A stretch of 64,000 bases of DNA from Actinomycetota bacterium (GTDB lineage: Bacteria > Actinomycetota > Acidimicrobiia > IMCC26256 > PALSA-555), in NCBI GenBank assembly GCA_016870355.1, contig VGBR01000001.1, positions 438,989-502,988 on the forward strand, given 5' to 3'. The translations under genes and the position numbers were made by a program. The notes under the pieces were generated by a model, which searched no databases, was not told where the DNA came from, and saw nothing but the letters and a program-made list of their open reading frames with translations. Shown here piece after piece: positions 8,074-16,538 of this stretch (positions are counted from its first letter, which is position 1; the number at the start of each line of letters is the position of its first letter).

Positions 8074-9303
8074 GTGGCTACTTCTGAGTACCCGCTCGGT
8101 GTCGATCTCACCGACCCACAGACGTTCGCCGACGGCATCCCGCACGACGTGTTCGCCCGCCTTCGGCGCGAGGCACCGGTCGCATGGCACTCGGAAGCAA
8201 CGGGCAAGGGGTTCTGGTCGGTGACCCGGCACGCCGACGTCGTCGACGTGAATCGCGAGACCGAGTCGATGTCGAGCGCGCGCTTCGGCAACATGATCTT
8301 CGACAACGAGTCGGCCGAGGATCTCGGCGGTTCGATGCTGGTGAGCATGGACCCGCCGCAGCACACGCGCTATCGACGGCTCGTGAACCGCGGGTTCACG
8401 CCGCGGATGATCAGCCGGCTCGAGGAGTTCATGGAGCAGATCGCGGCGCGCACACTCGACCGCGTGCTGCCTCGCGGCGAAGCCGACTTCGTCGAGGATG
8501 TCGCGGCCGAGCTGCCCATCCAGGTGATCGCCCACCTCATGGGGGTGGGAGAGGCGGAGCGCTCGAAGGTGTTCGAGCTCTCGAACCGGCTGATCGGGTT
8601 CGACGATCCCGAGTACGGCAGCGGCCGGGGCTCGGCCGAAGAGGCCGGCTTCGAGATGTACACGATCGCGAACAAGATCGGGAAGGAGAAGCGCGAGGCG
8701 ATCGACGCAGGCCGGCGCGCCGACGACATCGTGACCGCACTCCTCGAAGCCGAGGTCGACGGCGATCGGCTTTCTGAGCTCGAGTACGACATGTTCTTCC
8801 TGCTCCTCACGGTTGCGGGGAACGAGACCACGCGTACTGCGATCGCGCAAGGAGTGCTGGCGTTCATCGAGCACCCCGAGCAGTGGGAGCGCTTGCGCGA
8901 CGATCGTTCGTTGCTCCCGACTGCGGTCGACGAGATCCTCCGTTACACCACTCCGATCATGCACTTCCGGCGCACGGTGATGGGTGAGCGCGAAGTCGGT
9001 GGTCAGCCGATGCAGGACGGCGAGAAGGTCATCATCTGGTACGCGTCGGCGAACTACGACGAGGACGAGTTTGCGGATCCGCTGCGCTTCGATGTCGGCC
9101 GCACGCCGAACCAGCACGTCACCTTCGGAGGTGGCGGGCCGCACTTCTGCCTCGGAGCCAACCTTGCGCGACTCGAGCTCCGAGTGATGTTCGACGCGCT
9201 GCTCGACCGCATGCCGCTCCCAGAGCTCGCCGCGCCGCCCGACCGTTTGCACTCCAACTTCAACCACGGCCTCAAGCGCATGCCCGTCCGCTGGAAGGTC
9301 TGA
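8074..9303 (+). CDS. Cytochrome P450 (CYP124/125-like)
   Basis: A complete 409-residue soluble bacterial P450. It shows the substrate-access signature MDPPQHTRYRRLVNRGFTPR, the I-helix oxygen-activation motif AGNETTR (about residue 247), the K-helix E-x-x-R in DEILRY, and the heme loop FGGGGPHFCLGANLAR with the thiolate ligand Cys359. In actinobacteria such sequences cluster with CYP124, CYP125 and CYP142, which hydroxylate sterol side chains or branched lipids; a lipid substrate is therefore likely but unproven. GTG 8074 follows AAGAAGG at good spacing; GTG 8068 is also possible. Redox partners are not in the window. A long inverted repeat follows the stop. Confidence 0.9.
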   Translation: MATSEYPLGVDLTDPQTFADGIPHDVFARLRREAPVAWHSEATGKGFWSVTRHADVVDVNRETESMSSARFGNMIFDNESAEDLGGSMLVSMDPPQHTRYRRLVNRGFTPRMISRLEEFMEQIAARTLDRVLPRGEADFVEDVAAELPIQVIAHLMGVGEAERSKVFELSNRLIGFDDPEYGSGRGSAEEAGFEMYTIANKIGKEKREAIDAGRRADDIVTALLEAEVDGDRLSELEYDMFFLLLTVAGNETTRTAIAQGVLAFIEHPEQWERLRDDRSLLPTAVDEILRYTTPIMHFRRTVMGEREVGGQPMQDGEKVIIWYASANYDEDEFADPLRFDVGRTPNQHVTFGGGGPHFCLGANLARLELRVMFDALLDRMPLPELAAPPDRLHSNFNHGLKRMPVRWKV

Positions 9304-9306
9304 ACA

Positions 9307-9363
9307 CAGGATTCTCGGCACGCTGAACAACACAGAGATGGGTTGAACGTGCCGAGAATCCTG
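9307..9363. repeat. Perfect 16-bp inverted repeat between convergent genes
   Basis: CAGGATTCTCGGCACG (9307-9322) is repeated exactly in inverted order at 9348-9363, with a 25-nt spacer. It starts 3 bases after the P450 stop and ends 10 bases before the stop of the convergent nitroreductase. It may be a shared bidirectional terminator, although no T-run is present and the loop is long, or a mobile palindromic element. No second copy was seen in the window. Confidence 0.75.
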
Positions 9364-9373
9364 GAGTGACTGG

Positions 9374-10021
9374 CTACCAGCGATCCCAGTGGGTGACGGC
9401 GTCGACGGGGCGACGGGTGGCTGGCTTGAAGTCAGCGCCGACGGTGTGTGCGACCGGGACGAGCGCGACCTGCGTGATCTCGTCGTAGGGGATGCCGAGG
9501 ATCTCGGCGACCTCCCGCTCCCGCGCGAGATGCACGGTTGTCCACGACGTGCCGAAGCCGCGTGATCGTGCCGCGAGCATGAAGCTCCACACCGCGGGCA
9601 GGATCGACCCGAACGCGGTGGCCTGGATCACGAGCGGCTCACCGTCGTAGCGACCTTCGATGCACGGGATCACGAACGCGGGCACGTCGGCGAGGTGCTC
9701 GAACAGGTAACCCGCCGACGACATCACCTTCTTGTGCGCGGCCTTCTCGTCGTCGGTGTATGTGTGAGCGGGCTTGGGTGGCTTCGGCATCTGCGCGTAG
9801 GCAGTGGCGCCAGCCACCCACTCCTTTGCGATCGCGGCGCGCGTCTCCGCGTCGGTGACCACGACGAAGTGCCAGTCTTGGTTGTTGCCTCCGGTCGGTG
9901 CTTGTAGCGCGAGCTCGAGGCACTCGCGCAGCAGCGCCGGCTCGACCGTTCGAGAGAGGTCGAGCCGGCGCCGCACGGCCCGTGTGGTCGTGAGCACCTC
10001 GTCGACACCGAGCTCGCGCAC
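9374..10021 (-). CDS. Nitroreductase-family flavoprotein
   Basis: About 215 residues of the FMN-dependent nitroreductase fold. The start region LTTTRAVRRRLDLSRTV and the flavin-binding APTGGNNQDWHFVVV are typical, as are GSILPAVWSFMLAARSRGFG and the C-terminal ALVPVAHTVGADFKP. These enzymes reduce nitro, quinone or enone groups with NAD(P)H; the actinobacterial subgroup with APTGGNNQ has mostly unknown substrates. The chosen GTG (10021) lies just before the conserved core; the open frame runs further upstream through a hairpin-rich region that looks non-coding. Repeat copy A stands 18 nt before this start. Confidence 0.82.
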   Translation of the reverse strand: MRELGVDEVLTTTRAVRRRLDLSRTVEPALLRECLELALQAPTGGNNQDWHFVVVTDAETRAAIAKEWVAGATAYAQMPKPPKPAHTYTDDEKAAHKKVMSSAGYLFEHLADVPAFVIPCIEGRYDGEPLVIQATAFGSILPAVWSFMLAARSRGFGTSWTTVHLAREREVAEILGIPYDEITQVALVPVAHTVGADFKPATRRPVDAVTHWDRW

Positions 10022-10038
10022 GGCGCCGAACCTAACTT

Positions 10039-10076
10039 CCCGCTCTCGGCGGCTGCGCCGCCGGGCCGCTCGGGCC
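10039..10076. repeat. 38-nt intergenic hairpin repeat, copy A
   Basis: One of three 38-nt copies in the window (others 24046-24083 and 52831-52868). It begins CCCGCTCTC, forms a stem CGGCGGC-TGC-GCCGCCG, and ends GGGCCGCTCGGGCC. Compared with the other copies the stem bases change on both sides while pairing is kept. It lies 18 nt upstream of the nitroreductase start. Confidence 0.65.
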
Positions 10077-10084
10077 ACGTCTCG

Positions 10085-10111
10085 CCGCGGCGCAGGGTGC
10101 CTGCGCCGCGG
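10085..10111 (-). terminator. Strong hairpin after the glycine-rich membrane protein gene
   Basis: CCGCGGCGCAGG and CCTGCGCCGCGG form a perfect 12-bp stem around a 3-nt GTG loop, 9 bases beyond the stop of the minus-strand gene at 10121. No T-run follows, as is usual in GC-rich actinobacterial terminators. Confidence 0.55.
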
Positions 10112-10120
10112 GCGCTCGAC

Positions 10121-10555
10121 TCAGACGCTGGAGCTGTTGTCGGTGTCGGTGTCCTCGTTGTCCTGCTGGTCGTCGCCGTCGTCGGGCTGCTCACCGTTGC
10201 CGGGGCCGCCGGGACCGATCTGCCCACCAGGGCCACCTTGGCCACCGGGCCCACCCTGGCCACCCGGGCCGTTGAACCCGTCGGGGCCGCCGGGCATCGG
10301 ACAGAACCCACCGCGCTGCCCACCCTCTTCGCCGCCGCCACCCGGGGCGCCGGGAACCCCAGGGGCGTTGCCGGTGCCGCCGTCGGGGGCGTTCTCGATG
10401 TCGGCGACGGGGGCGATGGTCGGGGTGTCGGGACCGCTCGACTCGCCGATCGCGTACCCGGCACCGAACACCAGCAACGCCGCGACTGCCGCGGGCAGCC
10501 AGGTCGGTGTGCTCGACGTGCGGGGCTCGTTCGACGTCGTGTCGTCGTCAGCCAT
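10121..10555 (-). CDS. Single-pass membrane protein with glycine/proline-rich tail
   Basis: This 144-residue protein has a short polar N-terminus (MADDDTTSNEPRTSS), one membrane helix at about residues 19-36 (LPAAVAALLVFGAGYAIG) and a long low-complexity exterior. The exterior holds collagen-like GGPGGQ repeats and an acidic tail (DDGDDQQDNEDTDTD). One Cys sits in GGFCPMPGG. ATG 10555 follows GGAAGG at 5 nt, a clear ribosome site. Such proteins may act as flexible surface spacers; no enzymatic domain is visible and I recognise no family. It stands alone between the phosphotransferase and a strong hairpin. Confidence 0.7.
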   Translation of the reverse strand: MADDDTTSNEPRTSSTPTWLPAAVAALLVFGAGYAIGESSGPDTPTIAPVADIENAPDGGTGNAPGVPGAPGGGGEEGGQRGGFCPMPGGPDGFNGPGGQGGPGGQGGPGGQIGPGGPGNGEQPDDGDDQQDNEDTDTDNSSSV

Positions 10556-10650
10556 GGACCTTCCTTTCGAGTGCGGACCTCGGCAGTGTCGCGAGACGCG
10601 CCTGAACGAAGGCTGAAAAACCTGAGCTTCTCAACATGGCGGAAACGAGC

Positions 10651-11682
10651 TCAGGCGATGCGGCGGAGGAGCTCGGTGATGAGCGGGTTGTCGACCCGGT
10701 ACGACAGGTCGATTGGCTCACCCTTCGCGTGCTGAATGGTCGTGAGCGGTAGCTGGATGCACGCGGCCCGGAAGCCGCCCCACGTCTCGTACCAGTCGAG
10801 ATGCTCGAGGCTGCGCCCGAGGTGCGCTTCGTACTTCGCCACCATGTCGTCGGCCGTGCCGAACCCGGGCAACGGCTTGGCGAACTGCTGCATGATGCGC
10901 TCGAGGAAGAGGTGCCAGCCGAGATCGAGCTCGGGCGGCCCGAGCACCGCCATCTCCCAGTCCATGACCGCACGGATCGACGCGTCGTCCGCATAGATGA
11001 GGTTTCCGAGCCGCGCGTCACCCCACACAAGTCCACGTGACGTCGGTTCGGTTGGCCGGTGCGCGACGCACCACTCGTAGATCGTCTCCAAGACGTCGAA
11101 GCGCTCGCCCTTGCCGGCCCAGTCGAGGTACGCGCGCCAGTAGCCGATCTCCTGCTCGATCGCGCCGGCACCGTGTCTGGGCCGATCGAGGAACGTGAGC
11201 CCAGCCGCGTCGACGTCCACGCGATGGATGCGCGCCATCATCTCCAACCCGGCGTCGAGCACGCGCGCTTGCTCTTGCGCTGCGGCGTCCTTCACCCAGC
11301 CTTCGAAGAGGTAGCCCGGGCGATCGGGCGGGATGCGACCGGCCACGCGCTCCATCACGTAGAAGGGACGACCGAGCACCGACGCGTCCGGCTCGCGCCA
11401 TCGCACGAGCGGAACAGGTACGTCGGACCGCTTCGCCAGCATGTCCAGCACGTCAGCCTGCCGGTCGAGGTCGTAGGTGGGGAAGATGCCGCCACCTTCG
11501 GGTGCGAGCCGCAGCACGAGGTCGTGCTGGGCACCGCTGGCGTCGCGCAGCGCGAGCACGTGCGTCTCGTTCGAGAAGCCACCGTGACCCGGCGTGAGGT
11601 GCGCTTCGAGGTGCATTTCACTCGTGCCCACGCGCTCGGTGAGCCAACGCACGAACCGCTGGACGAGCTCGTTGTCGACCAC
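10651..11682 (-). CDS. Phosphotransferase-family protein (ACAD10/11-like kinase fold)
   Basis: A 343-residue member of the aminoglycoside-phosphotransferase/ACAD10 N-terminal family. Key features are the glycine-rich loop HGGFSNETHVLAL near residue 35, the catalytic loop LVWGDARLGNLIY (Asp and Asn as in the Brenner motif) and the metal-binding AVMDWEMA near residue 240. In animals and actinobacteria this fold phosphorylates hydroxy-acyl-CoA (4-hydroxyacid catabolism) beside acyl-CoA dehydrogenases, which are plentiful here. GTG 11682 is the start, directed by a probable leaderless promoter at 11691-11704. The exact substrate is unknown. Confidence 0.83.
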   Translation of the reverse strand: MVDNELVQRFVRWLTERVGTSEMHLEAHLTPGHGGFSNETHVLALRDASGAQHDLVLRLAPEGGGIFPTYDLDRQADVLDMLAKRSDVPVPLVRWREPDASVLGRPFYVMERVAGRIPPDRPGYLFEGWVKDAAAQEQARVLDAGLEMMARIHRVDVDAAGLTFLDRPRHGAGAIEQEIGYWRAYLDWAGKGERFDVLETIYEWCVAHRPTEPTSRGLVWGDARLGNLIYADDASIRAVMDWEMAVLGPPELDLGWHLFLERIMQQFAKPLPGFGTADDMVAKYEAHLGRSLEHLDWYETWGGFRAACIQLPLTTIQHAKGEPIDLSYRVDNPLITELLRRIA

Positions 11683-11690
11683 GGCGGGGG

Positions 11691-11704
11691 ACCCTATCTA
11701 GGGT
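11691..11704. promoter_or_regulatory. Back-to-back -10 elements in a divergent promoter
   Basis: ACCCTA-TC-TAGGGT is a perfect palindrome. Read rightward, TAGGGT (11699-11704) ends 6 nt before GTG 11711. Read leftward, TAGGGT (11696-11691) ends 8 nt before GTG 11682. Both spacings match the leaderless starts elsewhere in the window. The two -10 boxes are only 2 bp apart, so the promoters should exclude each other. Confidence 0.5.
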
Positions 11705-11710
11705 GCAGCC

Positions 11711-12877
11711 GTGCCCGACCACTCCATCGGCCCGCTCGTCCCGGCCGACGAGACGTTGCTCCATCAAGTCGTCGACACGTTCGCAGTGGTCGGGCCGACC
11801 GACCTCGGGTGGACCGAGAAGATCTGGACCCAAGCGTGCGCACGCGACGGTTCGCTCCAGGTGTCGTTCGGGCTGGGGAAGTACACGAACCGCAACGTGC
11901 TCGACGCGTTCGGTGGCGTGTCCCGCGGGCGCGAGCAGTGGACGGTGCGGGGGAGCCGCGCGCTGACCACGGAGCCCGAGCTCGCCGCGGTCGGGCCGTT
12001 GCGCTACGAGATCGTCACTCCGCTCGACGCGGTGCGGATCGTGCTCGAGCCGAACGACGTGCAGCCAATCGCCTTCGATGTGGTACTGCACGGCGCAGTG
12101 CCGGCGCGCATGGAGGATCGTGAGCTCCTGCGATCACCGAGCGGCACCCGCATCACCAATGACGTAGTGCGCTACCACCAGGCCGGTACGGCAAAGGGGT
12201 GGGTCGAGCTCGACGGTGAGCGCCACGAGATCGCGGCCAACACCTGGATGAGCGCGCGCGACCACTCGTGGGGTGTGCGCACGAACGTGGGTGAACCGCC
12301 CACCGATCTCGAACCCAGCACCTATCCCTCGGATCCCCGCAGCCTCACGAGCTGGTCACCGGTGCTGATGACGCGCGACGACGGAACGAAGTACGTGCTG
12401 TTCCACTACTTCATGGAGACGAACCTTCCTGGGCTGCCGCCCCGGCGGTTGCGTGGTGGGGTCGAGCATCCCGACGGTCGGGAAGAGCCATTCGTCGACG
12501 CCCGCCTCGAAGCGCGCTTCGACGACACGAACCGGCGGTTCCTCGGCGGCACGTTCACGTTCGTGCACGAGGACGGGACGGCTCGACCGGTGTCGTTCAC
12601 CCCGGTGTCCGACACCGGCTTCCATCTCGGTGCTGGCCTGTACTTCGGGCTCGACGGGATGCGCCACGGGATGTGGCGCGGCGAGCTGCACGTCGATGGC
12701 GAGCACTTCGCCGACTGCACCGAGAGCGAGACGGCTCGGCGCATCCATCAGCACCGTGACTGCGTGGTGGCGGTCGACGACCCCGCCGGCGGCGGCACCG
12801 GCATCGGCCCGATGCAGACCATCGCGATCGGCGGCTTCCCCGACTACGGCCTGACCCTCGAGAACACGTTCGTGTGA
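11711..12877 (+). CDS. Uncharacterised lipocalin-like (CrtC/AttH-type) protein
   Basis: A 388-residue soluble protein without signal peptide or membrane segment. The repeated beta-rich pattern with RYEIVTPLDAVRIVLEP, the conserved MSARDHSWGVR and a late FHLGAGLYFGLDG resembles bacterial proteins of the hydroxyneurosporene-dehydratase/AttH fold or DUF7064/7065 type (recalled from memory). Such proteins often sit beside aminoglycoside-phosphotransferase-like genes and acyl-CoA genes, as here, where the kinase-like gene is divergent and shares the promoter. The role could be a hydratase or a lipid or terpenoid binder. The start is GTG 11711, probably leaderless. Confidence 0.65.
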   Translation: MPDHSIGPLVPADETLLHQVVDTFAVVGPTDLGWTEKIWTQACARDGSLQVSFGLGKYTNRNVLDAFGGVSRGREQWTVRGSRALTTEPELAAVGPLRYEIVTPLDAVRIVLEPNDVQPIAFDVVLHGAVPARMEDRELLRSPSGTRITNDVVRYHQAGTAKGWVELDGERHEIAANTWMSARDHSWGVRTNVGEPPTDLEPSTYPSDPRSLTSWSPVLMTRDDGTKYVLFHYFMETNLPGLPPRRLRGGVEHPDGREEPFVDARLEARFDDTNRRFLGGTFTFVHEDGTARPVSFTPVSDTGFHLGAGLYFGLDGMRHGMWRGELHVDGEHFADCTESETARRIHQHRDCVVAVDDPAGGGTGIGPMQTIAIGGFPDYGLTLENTFV

Positions 12878-12921
12878 CCGCGTGCGTCCCTCAGCACGCT
12901 GTCACGCTTCAAAGACGGACG

Positions 12922-14254
12922 TCACAGGGGCCGTGAGTTCGAGGGCCACTCGGGGCGGTAGTAGCCGCGGAAGTGGAGCTCGCCGTCTCGTAGCTCGCGG
13001 ATCGTGAGAAAGTCACCCTTGTAGCCACGGTGGTCGTACTCGGCGAACGTGATGTAGCACGACGGACCACCGTTGGTGCACGGCATCCACTTGATCATCT
13101 CGAGTCCTTGCTTCACGTGCACCGGCGTGGGGATGCGGGCGTTCGCGATGCCCTGCATGGCGACGCGCGCGGTGTCGTACGCGAGTGCAACGACGACGTT
13201 GCGCGTCGTCCGCCCGAAGCGGGCTTCGAATCGCTTGATCATCGCCTCGTAGTTCGGGTTCGCGCCGTCCTCACCGAGCTGGTCGACGCCGTGCCAGCCT
13301 TCGAGACCCTCTGCCCACGCGTTCGAGTTCGAATAGAACATGAACGCGGTGTCCATGATGCGGGGTGGATCCCAGTCGAGCTCCTTGAACGCCTGCGCGT
13401 AGTGGACGTCGAGTAGCCGTAGCCGACGTGCGCGACCGCCTCGGTGCCGAGGTCACGCATCTCGGCGAGTGACTCCTTCATGTTCTTCGGGTTGAAGTCG
13501 AGGACGATTTCCTTGGTGATCTCGAGGCCGAGCTGGAGCGCGGTCCGCCGGAAGTAGTCGGCGTACAGGTCGCTGGCCGACCCCTCCTCCCAGAGGAAGC
13601 CCACCTTCTTGTAGCCCTGCTGGAACAGCCAGTTCGCGCACATGACGGACTCGGTGGGGATGTCGCCGTTCGCAACGGTGAACACGTACTCGCCGTATGC
13701 GCGCGTAGTGCCGGTCCACAGCAGCACCGGCACCTGCGCGGCGTTCGCGTACGGCATCAGCGTCTCGGAGTTGTCGGCGATGAACGGTCCGATGACGACC
13801 ACACAGCCTTCGGCGACCAAGCGCTCGTAGCCGGCGATCAGCTTGCGGAAGTTCTCGCGCGGTAGCCCGCGGGCGTCGACCGTGAAGAGCTCGATCGGGC
13901 GGTTGAAAATGCCCTCGTTCAGTGAGTCTTCGATGGCGAGGATGTAAGGATCGATGCAGTCGGCGAGCAGCTGACCGAGGTCCATGTCGATCAGGAACCC
14001 GATGCGGACCGGCTCGAACGGATCGCTTTGGGTCTGCACGCCCGCCGTCGGCGGGTAGATGACGATGCGCTCGACCGCCTTCTCGCCGACTCGACCGCCG
14101 CCTTCGTGCCAGCGGTTGCCCTGCCACGATCCGAGCTCGGCGGTGTCGACGCCCGACACGACCGTGCTCACCGCGCGATCGGGCTGCGCGACTCCCGGGT
14201 CGACCGGCGCGGGGAACATCCGCTCGGCGTACTTCTTTTCTCCATCTCAGTCAT
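12922..14254 (-). pseudogene. Branched-chain-type ABC substrate-binding protein gene, frameshifted
   Basis: The gene encodes a Leu/Ile/Val-type (Peripla_BP_6) binding protein: VRIGFLIDMDLGQ, VVIGPFIADNSE and KKVGFLWEEGSASDLY in the first part (13420-14219), and KELDWDPPRIMDTA, LEGWHGVDQLGEDG in the last part (12922-13415). The two parts lie in different frames. Around 13417 one base is missing: GGC-TAC-GG then CTA-CTC-GAC continues the family sequence. A second one-base loss, in an A-run at 14236-14239 (minus strand), separates the natural start ATG 14254 (ATGA overlap with the ligase) from the body; ATG 14219 is the alternative start. No signal peptide precedes the domain, so even an intact product would be cytoplasmic. 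It is the last gene of the acyl-CoA operon. Sequencing error and true decay cannot be told apart here. Confidence 0.78.
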
Positions 14255-15726
14255 TGGTCGTCGCTCATTTTCGTGTGCAGGCTCCTTGCAATCTCGAACA
14301 GCCGGCCCTTGAGCACCTTGCCCACCTCGTTGCGGGGAAGCGCGTCGAGGGTCTCGAACCGCACCGGCACCTTCCACGGCCCGAGGTGCTCGCGGCAGTG
14401 CGCCTCGAGCTCGTCGCTGCTCGGCGGCCGCTTGCTGTTCTGAGGGACGATGAACGCCACCGGCACCTCGCCGAGCCGTTCGTCGGTCGCGCCCACGATC
14501 GCGGCTTCGCGCACTCCCACTGCTCCGGCGAGCACCTCTTCCACTTCGGACGGGATCACCTTCATGCCGCCCCGGTTGATCTGCTCCGAGACGCGACCTT
14601 CGACCCACACGAAGTCCTCGTCGTCGACGTGGCCGAGATCGCCGGTGCGGAACCATCCGTCGGCGGTGAGGCGATCGTCGAGCGTCATCTCGGGATCCGC
14701 GTAGCCGGGATGCGCGTCGGAGGTTCGCACCTGGAGCTCGCCGTCGACCGCGCGCACCTCCACTCCAGCATGCGGACGCCCCACGGAACCCAGCTTCTTG
14801 GTACCCCACGCCCGCCAGTCGGCTGCGTTCCACCCGACGATCTCGCCGCCAAGCTCGGTCTGGCCGTACGAGTTGAGGACACCGATCCCGAACTTCTCGT
14901 GGAAGCGCCGGGCCAGGAACGGTGACAGCGGAGCGGTGATCGATCGCACCCATTCGAGCGGAGCCAGCGTGTCGATCTCAGCGGAATCGCACAGCATCGC
15001 GAGCGCGGCGGGCGGGAGCACCACCGACTTCACGCCGTAGTCCGCGACCAGCGCGGCGAACTCGACCGGCTCGAATCGGTTCATCAGCACCACCGGTGCA
15101 CCAACCCGGAAGGCGAAGCACACGTTGTAGATGCCGGCCCACAACGAGAGCGACACCGGAATCAGGTTCGGGGTCGACGACCGCTTCCTCGTGCCTTGAC
15201 CGCGCACCTTCCCGAGCACGCCGTCGAGCAGCGCGAGGACGCTCGAATGCGTGAGCAGCACCGGCTTGGGTGGCCCGGTCGTGCCCGACGTCATCTGCAC
15301 GAGCGCAACGTCTTCGCTCTGCGCGCGCGCCGTCACGTCCACCCGGAACCCCTCGTACGGCTGGTCGAGGGATGCCGCGATCGTGCCGAGCCGCGACCGC
15401 TCTTCGTCAGTGGTGATCACCAAGGCGACGGGGATCATCGAGAGGACACGCGTGACTTCGTCGTCCGTCATGCGGGGGTTCAGTGGCACGTACACGCCGC
15501 CCGCGGCCCAGACTCCGAAGATCGTGGCGATCGTGTCCGCGTCGTTCGGCAGCATCACCGCAACGGACTGCCCACGCACGAACCCGCCGTCACGCAGCCC
15601 GTCGCGCACATTCCCTGCCCGCTCCACGAGCTCGGCGTAGGTCATCTCCTCGTCGCCGGCGTACACCAGCGCTTCGTCTGACTCGTAGCCGTACCGAGGC
15701 GCGAACAGAAGGTCGGCGAGCGTCAC
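14251..15726 (-). CDS. AMP-forming acyl-CoA ligase
   Basis: A 491-residue class I adenylate-forming enzyme that should activate a carboxylic acid to its CoA ester. Motifs occur in order: A3 QMTSGTTGPPKPVLLTH, A5 NSYGQTELGG, A7 GWFRTGDLG, A8 RVSEQINRGGMKVIPSEVEE, and A10 NEVGKVLKGRLFE with the catalytic Lys. GTG 15726 overlaps the upstream crotonase stop (GTGA). With the crotonases and acyl-CoA dehydrogenase of the same operon it would supply the first CoA intermediate. The acid is unknown; the short N-terminus (TLADLLFAP) is unlike long-chain FadD enzymes, which suggests a small or cyclic acid. Confidence 0.9.
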   Translation of the reverse strand: MTLADLLFAPRYGYESDEALVYAGDEEMTYAELVERAGNVRDGLRDGGFVRGQSVAVMLPNDADTIATIFGVWAAGGVYVPLNPRMTDDEVTRVLSMIPVALVITTDEERSRLGTIAASLDQPYEGFRVDVTARAQSEDVALVQMTSGTTGPPKPVLLTHSSVLALLDGVLGKVRGQGTRKRSSTPNLIPVSLSLWAGIYNVCFAFRVGAPVVLMNRFEPVEFAALVADYGVKSVVLPPAALAMLCDSAEIDTLAPLEWVRSITAPLSPFLARRFHEKFGIGVLNSYGQTELGGEIVGWNAADWRAWGTKKLGSVGRPHAGVEVRAVDGELQVRTSDAHPGYADPEMTLDDRLTADGWFRTGDLGHVDDEDFVWVEGRVSEQINRGGMKVIPSEVEEVLAGAVGVREAAIVGATDERLGEVPVAFIVPQNSKRPPSSDELEAHCREHLGPWKVPVRFETLDALPRNEVGKVLKGRLFEIARSLHTKMSDDQ

Positions 15727-16538
15727 GATTCGTGCGTTGGCCCGAGCGGCTGCCACTGCGGGTCGCGCTTCTCGGCGAACGCGCGTGGGCCTTCTTCCTG
15801 ATCGGGGTGGCCCCACATCGACACGAGGTGTTGCGCGCCGGCGCGTGATGCGTCGGTGAGGCCAGCTTCGAGCGCACCCCAGAGCGCCTTCTTGGTCGCG
15901 GCCATGGCCGCGGGCGAGTTCTTGGCGATGGTCTCGCCGAGCTCCTGGGCGCGCTCCCGCAGGCGTTCGGGTGGGTCAACGATCTCGCTGATCATCCCGA
16001 GCTCGTAGGCCCGCTCGACGGTCATCCGCTCGTAGCGACCGACGAACGCCATGCGCATGATGGCTTCGACCGGGACCTTGCGGATCAGGCCGATCGCTTC
16101 GAGTGCAACCACCTGGCCGACGGAGACGTGGGGATCGAAGAACTGTGCGTCCGACGCCGCGATCACGATGTCGGCGTCGGCGACCCAATGGAAGCCGCCG
16201 CCACAACAGATGCCGTTCACCGCGGTGATGACCGGCTTCCAGACGTGCTGGTGCCACGACGTGAAGTGCAGATCCCAATTCTCGACGGACTCCTGATAAC
16301 GCCGCATTCCGACTCCGTCAGAGGCGATCTCGGCCACGTCGACGCCGGTCTGGAACGCTCGACCCTCGCCGGTGTGCACGATCACCCGGACTTCGGGATC
16401 GCGATCGAGCTCCAGCCACGCGTCGCCAAACTCCTCGCGCATCTTGGCGTTCATCGCGTTGAGCTGGTCGGGACGGTTGTTGATGAGCCAACCGACAGGA
16501 CCATGGCGCTCGACGACGAGGTGCTCGTAGTCACTCAT
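15723..16538 (-). CDS. Crotonase (enoyl-CoA hydratase/isomerase) family protein, tandem copy 2
   Basis: A 271-residue crotonase. The oxyanion-hole segments FQTGVDVAEIA and NGICCGGGFHWVADADIVIA are present, but the two Glu of classical enoyl-CoA hydratase are not: the position after GGG is Phe-His, and the second region reads FFDPHVSVGQVVALEA. Hydratase chemistry is therefore doubtful; isomerase, decarboxylase, thioesterase or ring-cleaving chemistry is possible. It is a close paralogue of the gene just upstream, nearly identical in the C-terminal third (KNSPAAMAATKKALWGALE). ATG 16538 overlaps the upstream stop (ATGA), and its own stop overlaps the ligase start. Confidence 0.87.
   Translation of the reverse strand: MSDYEHLVVERHGPVGWLINNRPDQLNAMNAKMREEFGDAWLELDRDPEVRVIVHTGEGRAFQTGVDVAEIASDGVGMRRYQESVENWDLHFTSWHQHVWKPVITAVNGICCGGGFHWVADADIVIAASDAQFFDPHVSVGQVVALEAIGLIRKVPVEAIMRMAFVGRYERMTVERAYELGMISEIVDPPERLRERAQELGETIAKNSPAAMAATKKALWGALEAGLTDASRAGAQHLVSMWGHPDQEEGPRAFAEKRDPQWQPLGPTHES

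Noticed and set aside
13400-13430. Programmed frameshift in the substrate-binding protein
   Set aside because: There is no slippery heptamer at the site, and a second unrelated deletion exists at the 5' end; error or decay is simpler.
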